In this document: in pieces, positions 59,145-64,000 of the stretch
Numbering within the stretch: position 1 is the stretch's first letter
How the letters are laid out: each line of letters starts with the position of its first letter
Notes under the pieces: generated by a model
Told to the model about the DNA's origin: nothing
The model's database searches: none
What the model saw: the letters and a program-made list of their open reading frames with translations, nothing else
From: SHLQ01 sp033344795
GTDB taxonomy: Bacteria; Actinomycetota; Acidimicrobiia; Acidimicrobiales; SHLQ01
Direction of reading: 5' to 3'
DNA length: 64,000 nucleotides
NCBI GenBank assembly: GCA_033344795.1
Contig: JAWPMS010000001.1
Span: forward strand, 3,534,001-3,598,000
Made by a program: the position numbers and the translations under genes

Positions 59145-59435
59145 TCAGCCCTCACGTTTGCGTTGCTTGCGGCTCTTCGCTGGTCGGTAACTCTTGGCGG
59201 CGCCCGCCAACGCGTCGCTCTCGCCGCTGAATCGGCTGAGCCCGTAGTCCTTCGCCGCCGCGGCGACGTTGTCGACGGCGGAGGTGCCGTGGTCTGGAGG
59301 TTGGGGTGACAGGCGGTCACCACGCAGATCGTCCAACACGTCCGAGGCTTCCGCTAGACGCGATGTGTTCTCCGTGACGCCGGCCCCGCGGCCGGTTCGA
59401 GCCACTATCGATCGAAGGCGAGCGAGGATTCCCAT
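59145..59435 (-). CDS. Small hypothetical basic protein
   Basis: A 96-residue protein of unknown function: ILARLRSIVARTGRGAGVT at the start, a middle with EASDVLDDLRGDRLSPQPPD, and a strongly basic end (AKSYRPAKSRKQRKREG). The basic tail could bind nucleic acid or membrane lipid, but this is a guess. ATG at 59435 is chosen; a start at 59501 would add 22 residues. It is convergent with the preceding gene by 6 bases. Confidence 0.55.
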   Translation of the reverse strand: MGILARLRSIVARTGRGAGVTENTSRLAEASDVLDDLRGDRLSPQPPDHGTSAVDNVAAAAKDYGLSRFSGESDALAGAAKSYRPAKSRKQRKREG

Positions 59436-59503
59436 ACGTTCACCGTACCGACTTCTCTGCCACCCACTCGACGGTTTGCCTTCTCGGTCGTGCGTCGCCA
59501 CCC

Positions 59504-60586
59504 TCAGGGGCGTCGGAATCGAAGCGCCAAACCGAGGGCGAGCAGTATCAAGACTGCGCCAGCGGCGGCGAAAGCGACGGTGATCTCGACCTCTTGTTCC
59601 TGCACCACGATCTGGCTCGGTAGCTGGTCGAACACATCGACGAGCTGCTCTGCATCGGCTGCTCGGTAGTACTGCCCGCCGGTGAGGTCGGCGACCTCTT
59701 GCAACGTCGGTTCGTCGATGACGAGGAACGGGCGCAGTTCCTCCAGGGTGACGTCGCCCAGATCGGGGCGACCCCCGTTGAAACCAAATCCGGGAGCGAA
59801 GCTGCCCGGGCCGATCTGATCCGGTTCGCAGATCATCTCGGCAATTTCATCGCTCCCGAAGCCGATCGTGAACACGCGAACCTGCCGATCCGCCGCCTGG
59901 CGTGCCGCCAGAATCGGGTCGACGCCCTGGCTGTTCGCCCCATCGGTGAGGAGCACGATGATGTCGGGGATGTACTCGCCAGCTGCCGCAAGTGCCTCTC
60001 GGTCGACCTCGTCGCTGAGGTCGATGGTTGCGCGAGCGACGTCCGGGTTGACCTCGGCGATTGCGTCAAGAGATCGAAGCGTCGCGTTGCCGATACCGGT
60101 TCCCAGACTCGTGGTGAAGCTTTCAATCGCCGTGACCAGCTGATCGGTGTCGTTGGTCGGCGCGACCACGAGCTCTGCCGTACCACCGAAGGCAACGATG
60201 CCGATCTGTGTTCCGTCGTCACGGTCTTCGACGAAGGACTTCGCAGCATCTTGTGCAACGGAGAGCCTGTTCGGGTCGACATCGTTGGAACACATCGACA
60301 GCGAAACATCCAGCGCAAGAATGATCGATGTCCGGCTGAGGGGGACGTCGAGCGTGGCGTGTGGTCGTGCAGCACCGACGCTGAGCGCGACGAGGCCAAG
60401 CAACAAGAGGGCGGCTGGAAGATGTCGGCGCCACCACGATGAGGACGGGGCGGCAGCAAGAATGAGCGACAAGCTGCCGTACTGCACGGCAGCCTTGCTC
60501 CGTCGGCGCAGCACGAGCAGGTAGTAGCCGAGCAGCAACAGCGGAACCAGTAGCGAGATCAGAAGGTAGGGCCAGGAGAAGCTCAT
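59504..60586 (-). CDS. VWA-domain membrane protein (BatA/BatB-like), second of two
   Basis: A 360-residue protein with two N-terminal helices (YLLISLLVPLLLLGYYLLVL, LPAALLLLGLVALSVGAA), a von Willebrand A domain with MIDAS motif ALDVSLSMCSNDVDPNR, DGTQIGIVAFGGTAEL and VLLTDGANSQGVDP, and a C-terminal helix. It matches the BatA/BatB family. The ATG at 60586 overlaps the stop of the preceding VWA gene (ATGA). It is the last gene of the MoxR operon; the pair may sit in the membrane as a metal-dependent docking complex. Confidence 0.9.
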   Translation of the reverse strand: MSFSWPYLLISLLVPLLLLGYYLLVLRRRSKAAVQYGSLSLILAAAPSSSWWRRHLPAALLLLGLVALSVGAARPHATLDVPLSRTSIILALDVSLSMCSNDVDPNRLSVAQDAAKSFVEDRDDGTQIGIVAFGGTAELVVAPTNDTDQLVTAIESFTTSLGTGIGNATLRSLDAIAEVNPDVARATIDLSDEVDREALAAAGEYIPDIIVLLTDGANSQGVDPILAARQAADRQVRVFTIGFGSDEIAEMICEPDQIGPGSFAPGFGFNGGRPDLGDVTLEELRPFLVIDEPTLQEVADLTGGQYYRAADAEQLVDVFDQLPSQIVVQEQEVEITVAFAAAGAVLILLALGLALRFRRP

Positions 60587-61560
60587 GGCATCCGTCCCGT
60601 CCACTTCAGACTCAGGGCGCCGGCAAGCGCCGCCACGAGCAGCGCGCCGATGACAAAGAGCGCCGTCACCTCGATGTCTTCGGGTTCGATGGCGAGCTCG
60701 CGTTCGACCGATTCGGTGATGTTGGCGAGATCGGCCGTGTCCTCGGCTCGAAAGTACGTCCCGTTGGTCTGGGCCGCAATGTTCTGCAAGGCCGCCTCGT
60801 CGAGAGTAGTCGCGACACTGAACCCGTCGAGATCTATGACGGCTCCCTCTTCGCTACCGATCCCAACCGGAAAGACCCGGATGCCCGCGGTGGCTGCCAA
60901 CTCGGTGAGCACGGCTGGATCTTGCTCTGACGTGTCTTCACCATCGGAGAACATCACGATGATCGCGGAGCCGAACGAGCCGAAGTCGATGTCGGGAGTC
61001 GGGGCATTCTCCGCAGAGGGATCAAAGAGCATCGGCCCGTTCGCGATTGCGCTCATTGAGGCGAACAGGCCTTGCGAAAGAGATGTGCCACCAGCTGGTT
61101 CGAGTCGATCGATCGCAGACAGGATGGCGACCCGGTCATCGGTGGGGCGCATTGTGACAACACCGCCCGATCCGAATGAGACGACTCCGATCTCGACAAC
61201 CGCAGGTTGTTTGTTTACGAACTCGACAGCAGCAGCCTTTGCCGCTGTGAGGCGGGTCGGGTCGAGGTCATCGGCTGCCATGCTGCTCGACGTGTCGAAC
61301 GCCAGAACCACCTTGCTCCTGATCTGCGGCACATCGATCGTTGCGTGCGGTCGGGCGAATCCGACCAACAGCGCGGTCAATGACAACAACAACATCCAGG
61401 ACGGCAGCTGACGGCCGACGCGTCGGTCTTCGGCGACCACGCCGCGCCCCAGACGAGCAGAGGTTGGACTGCTCCTGTGTTGGCTCACACGACGAAGCAC
61501 GATTGCCAGCAAGGGGATGAGTAGGAGTCCGAGTAGAGCGAGGGGCCAGGTGAAGCTCAT
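60583..61560 (-). CDS. VWA-domain membrane protein (BatA-like), first of two
   Basis: A 325-residue protein: N-terminal helices (FTWPLALLGLLLIPLLAIVL and WMLLLSLTALLVGFARPHA), VWA domain with MIDAS AFDTSSSMAADDLDP and VMFSDGEDTSEQDPAVLT, ending in a C-terminal helix (ALFVIGALLVAALAGALSL). It is a paralogue of the next gene, with the same helix-VWA-helix layout. It overlaps the DUF58 gene stop by 4 bases. These proteins are known from oxygen-tolerance and envelope-assembly operons with MoxR ATPases. Confidence 0.9.
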   Translation of the reverse strand: MSFTWPLALLGLLLIPLLAIVLRRVSQHRSSPTSARLGRGVVAEDRRVGRQLPSWMLLLSLTALLVGFARPHATIDVPQIRSKVVLAFDTSSSMAADDLDPTRLTAAKAAAVEFVNKQPAVVEIGVVSFGSGGVVTMRPTDDRVAILSAIDRLEPAGGTSLSQGLFASMSAIANGPMLFDPSAENAPTPDIDFGSFGSAIIVMFSDGEDTSEQDPAVLTELAATAGIRVFPVGIGSEEGAVIDLDGFSVATTLDEAALQNIAAQTNGTYFRAEDTADLANITESVERELAIEPEDIEVTALFVIGALLVAALAGALSLKWTGRMP

Positions 61561-62459
61561 CGTCGACGCTGCTTTTCACGGTGTGCTGCCATCCGCAAGA
61601 GAGCCCGGGTGAGATCATCGTCCGTCGACAGCACGAACAGGTCGACACCAGCACGCGCTGCCGATGACGCCAGATCTGCTTCTCGCTGTGCGGCTGCCTC
61701 GACGAAACGCTTGCGAAACTTGGGGTTGCTCGTGTCGACCGTGAGCTGCTCTCCGGTTTCGGCGTCCTGCACCACGACCAACCCGGCATCGGGAATCTCG
61801 ACCTCCTGCGGGTCGACCAAACGAACCGCGATCACCTCGTGGCGGGTTGCCAGATGGCGCAGCGATGTCTCCCAACCCGGCTCACTCAAGAAGTCGGAGA
61901 CCACGATGATCAACGAACGTCGGCGGGCGAGGCCAGCGCCAGCTCGCAGCAGCCCGGTGAGCGACGTCTGGGTTCCGACCGCAGTGGGGGGACGGAGAAG
62001 CTGTCGGGCGATTCGCAAGACTTGGGTACGCCCGGATCGCGGCTCGATCATCACTTCGATGGCGTTGTTCCAAAACACCGAGCCGACGCGGTTTCCGCGG
62101 TTGGTGAACAAGCGAGACAGCGCCGTGACGAGCTCTGCCACGACGACTTCCTTCGAGCGTTCGTCATGGCCGAATTGCATCGACGGTGATCGGTCGACCA
62201 AGAACCAGACCGTGAGGTCGCGGTCCTCGTCGTATTGGCGAACGAACGGTTCGTTCATTCGCGCGGTGACATTCCAGTCGATGCGCCGGACATCGTCGTC
62301 TGGTTGGTACTGACGCAGATCGGCGACGTCGAGACCCGCGCCAAGGAAATTGGTGCGGTGATCACCCTGCAGATGGCCGTCGAGTCGACGCAGGACGCGC
62401 CAATCGAGCCGATGCAGCAGGGCCTCAGGTGTGGGTGTCAGGGAGGGTGTTGCGCTCAT
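61557..62459 (-). CDS. DUF58-family protein of the MoxR operon
   Basis: A 300-residue protein. The DUF58 core motif is LRQYQPDDDVRRIDWNVTAR, followed by VWFLVDRSPSMQFGHDERSK, which looks like a VWA-type metal site (DRSPS). The end is DLFVLSTDDDLTRALLRMAA. The ATG at 62459 makes it start inside the end of the moxR gene (35-base overlap). DUF58 proteins always accompany MoxR ATPases; the role is probably as an adaptor or MoxR substrate. Confidence 0.9.
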   Translation of the reverse strand: MSATPSLTPTPEALLHRLDWRVLRRLDGHLQGDHRTNFLGAGLDVADLRQYQPDDDVRRIDWNVTARMNEPFVRQYDEDRDLTVWFLVDRSPSMQFGHDERSKEVVVAELVTALSRLFTNRGNRVGSVFWNNAIEVMIEPRSGRTQVLRIARQLLRPPTAVGTQTSLTGLLRAGAGLARRRSLIIVVSDFLSEPGWETSLRHLATRHEVIAVRLVDPQEVEIPDAGLVVVQDAETGEQLTVDTSNPKFRKRFVEAAAQREADLASSAARAGVDLFVLSTDDDLTRALLRMAAHREKQRRR

Positions 62460-63543
62460 GGAGCGGAACCTCGGGGAGGGGCACGGTGGCCAGAATCTGC
62501 GACAAGAGATCGTCAGGGCGCACCCCGTCGGCCAGAGCCTCATACGACAGCACCAGACGATGGCGGAGCACGTCGAGCGCAAGGTCGCGTACGTCCTGGG
62601 GGAGTGCGTACGAACGACCGCGCACGAAGGCCAGAGCCTTCGCAGTGAGAATCAGATTGATCGATGCCCTCGGGCTCGCCCCATGGGTCATGTAGGGCGC
62701 CAGATGGCCCAATCCAACGAGGTGTGGCTCTCGGGTCGCGTTGACGAGCTGCACCGCGTATTCGATCAGAGCCGGGTCGACGTAGGTCTCGTCAGCCGCC
62801 TGCTGCAGCTCGATCAGCTCATCGGTACTGATGACCTGCATGACGGCCTCGACGGCGCCTGTCATGCGCTCGACGATGACGAACTCTTCGGTCGGCGTGG
62901 GGTAGCCGACCAGCACCTTCATCATGAAGCGGTCGAGTTGGGCTTCGGGAAGCGGGTAGGTGCCTTCGGACTCGATCGGGTTTTGCGTTGCGAGCACCAG
63001 GAACGGGTTGGGCACCGTGTGGGATTCGCGACCGATCGTCACCTGTCGTTCTTGCATCACTTCGAGCAGGGCTGACTGGACCTTCGCTGGTGCCCGGTTG
63101 ATCTCATCGGCCAGAAGGAGATTTGTGAAGACAGGTCCGAGTGCGGTCTGAAACTCGCCCGACTTCTGGTTGTAGATCCGGGTACCGGTCAGATCTGCCG
63201 GCACGAGGTCGGGTGTGAACTGAATACGTTGGAACTCGCCGCCGATCGATTCGGCGAGCGTCTTGATTGCCAACGTCTTGGCGAGTCCAGGAACACCCTC
63301 GACGAGGACGTGCCCACGAGCGAGGAGAGCCACGATCAGCTGTTCGAGCAGGAGATCCTGCCCCACGATGACCTTCTTGACCTCGTACAACACATGCTCG
63401 AGGGCCCGATGTTTCGGAGGAGGAGTGGCCGACGCAGGTGGCGGCGGGCTTCCGAGGAAGTCGACGGGGTTTGGCGGAGCGACCGTTGGTGCCGGCGGAG
63501 GCGTCGAGGGCGGTTGAAGCGAATCGTCTGGTGTCATGGTCAC
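62425..63543 (-). CDS. MoxR-family AAA+ ATPase
   Basis: A 372-residue ATPase. A Pro-rich N terminus (about 40 residues) precedes the AAA core: Walker A VEGVPGLAKTLAIK, Walker B LLLADEINRAPAKVQS, sensor LATQNPIESEGTYPLPEAQL, then the C-terminal lid. This is the MoxR APE2-type pattern. The GTG at 63543 overlaps the stop of the upstream protease gene (GTGA); an ATG two codons later is possible. MoxR ATPases act as chaperones that load metal ions or assemble complexes with VWA partners. Confidence 0.93.
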   Translation of the reverse strand: MTMTPDDSLQPPSTPPPAPTVAPPNPVDFLGSPPPPASATPPPKHRALEHVLYEVKKVIVGQDLLLEQLIVALLARGHVLVEGVPGLAKTLAIKTLAESIGGEFQRIQFTPDLVPADLTGTRIYNQKSGEFQTALGPVFTNLLLADEINRAPAKVQSALLEVMQERQVTIGRESHTVPNPFLVLATQNPIESEGTYPLPEAQLDRFMMKVLVGYPTPTEEFVIVERMTGAVEAVMQVISTDELIELQQAADETYVDPALIEYAVQLVNATREPHLVGLGHLAPYMTHGASPRASINLILTAKALAFVRGRSYALPQDVRDLALDVLRHRLVLSYEALADGVRPDDLLSQILATVPLPEVPLHERNTLPDTHT

Positions 63544-64000
63544 TGTTCAGGTCCTCCGGCGGCGCCGCCTGCGGTTGCGATGGGAACGGCAAATCCGATT
63601 CCCGAGAAAAAGTCTTCGCCTGTTGGATTGGCGATTGCCGTGACGATGCCGACGACCTGTGCGTTGGCATCGACCAAGGGGCCGCCCGAACTGCCCGGGT
63701 TCACGGCGGCATCGAACTGAATGAGCTGCGTCAGCTCGTCGCCATTGGGAAGTGGAAGGGTGCGGTTGAGGCCGGATACGACCCCAGCTGAAAAGGACCC
63801 TCCGAGGCCGAGTGGGTTGCCCAAGGCGTAGATGGGTTCTCCGATCTGCACGCCACCGCCGAGCACGGCGGGCACAACAACTTCGGGAAGCGTCTGGGCT
63901 TGGAGTACCGCAATGTCGATCGCCGGGTCGCTCTCGACGACAGTCGCTGCGCTGGTCGTGCCATCGGTGAAGGTGATGACAATGTCCGACGACCCTGCGA
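63540..64000 (-). CDS. HtrA-like serine protease, C-terminal part (5' end outside window)
   Basis: Minus-strand reading from the window edge at 64000 to the stop at 63540 gives about 153 residues. The catalytic Asp is in ESDPAIDIAVLQA and the catalytic Ser in NPGSSGGPLVDANAQVVGIV; the His is beyond the edge. The structural motif YALGNPLGLGGSFSAGVVSG is typical of HtrA/DegP. No PDZ follows before the stop. It is coupled to moxR by a 4-base overlap, which is not a common arrangement; the protease may release or control a MoxR-complex product. Confidence 0.85.
   Translation of the reverse strand, partial: AGSSDIVITFTDGTTSAATVVESDPAIDIAVLQAQTLPEVVVPAVLGGGVQIGEPIYALGNPLGLGGSFSAGVVSGLNRTLPLPNGDELTQLIQFDAAVNPGSSGGPLVDANAQVVGIVTAIANPTGEDFFSGIGFAVPIATAGGAAGGPEQ

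Overview
The window is GC-rich and tightly packed, with many 4-base ATGA/GTGA gene overlaps, frequent GTG and some TTG starts, F420/flavin luciferase-like oxidoreductases, a BMP-type ABC importer and a MoxR-DUF58-VWA operon. This fits a free-living, probably aquatic, high-GC actinobacterium of the Acidimicrobiia (Ilumatobacter-like) kind. That placement is an inference from gene content; there is no rRNA gene in the window to settle it. No tRNA, rRNA, CRISPR array, insertion sequence or phage gene was found, and no stretch longer than about 200 bases lacks a gene.

Layout. 1-4414 (minus) is the 5' three quarters or more of a giant secreted protein with five DUF11-type beta-sandwich repeats and Asp-rich calcium-binding repeats; it runs off the left edge. 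4571-24523 is a catabolic island: a FadR-type GntR regulator, two VOC proteins, a SnoaL-like protein, two Rieske oxygenases, a cupin, HyuA/HyuB, an acyl-CoA ligase, a four-gene BMP-family ABC importer, a quinone-reductase-like dehydrogenase, a methyltransferase, a TRZ/ATZ-type amidohydrolase and a luciferase-like oxidoreductase. Six copies of a palindrome TGGTC(A/T)GACCA or TGGTCTTACCA lie only in the control regions of this island. They match the known FadR-type operator shape, so the island looks like one regulon for uptake and breakdown of an N-containing, perhaps purine- or ureide-like, compound.

24608-41659 is mixed: Sua5, RidA, SRPBCC, an AraC regulator next to a second TRZ/ATZ amidohydrolase, enoyl-CoA hydratases, a PhyH dioxygenase, a secreted cysteine-containing orphan behind a striking ribosome-site hairpin, small cupin and DUF1330 proteins, an aldo/keto reductase, an MFS carrier, a LEA-like repeat protein, a class V aminotransferase followed by a 68-bp tandem duplication, a PadR/HAAS pair, a uracil-DNA-glycosylase-like protein and a SulP transporter. 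41843-44435 is modABC.

44490-51714 holds an alpha/beta hydrolase, a rhodanese and a three-gene operon for a biotin-dependent acyl-CoA carboxylase plus an AtuA-family protein, ended by a 17-bp-stem hairpin. 51818-59435 has a DM13 protein, an MFS carrier, a trypsin-like protease, pyrC, an unusual Rieske-ThDP enzyme fusion and two small unknown genes. 59504-64000 (minus) is a coupled operon reading HtrA-like protease (cut by the right edge), MoxR, DUF58, VWA, VWA.
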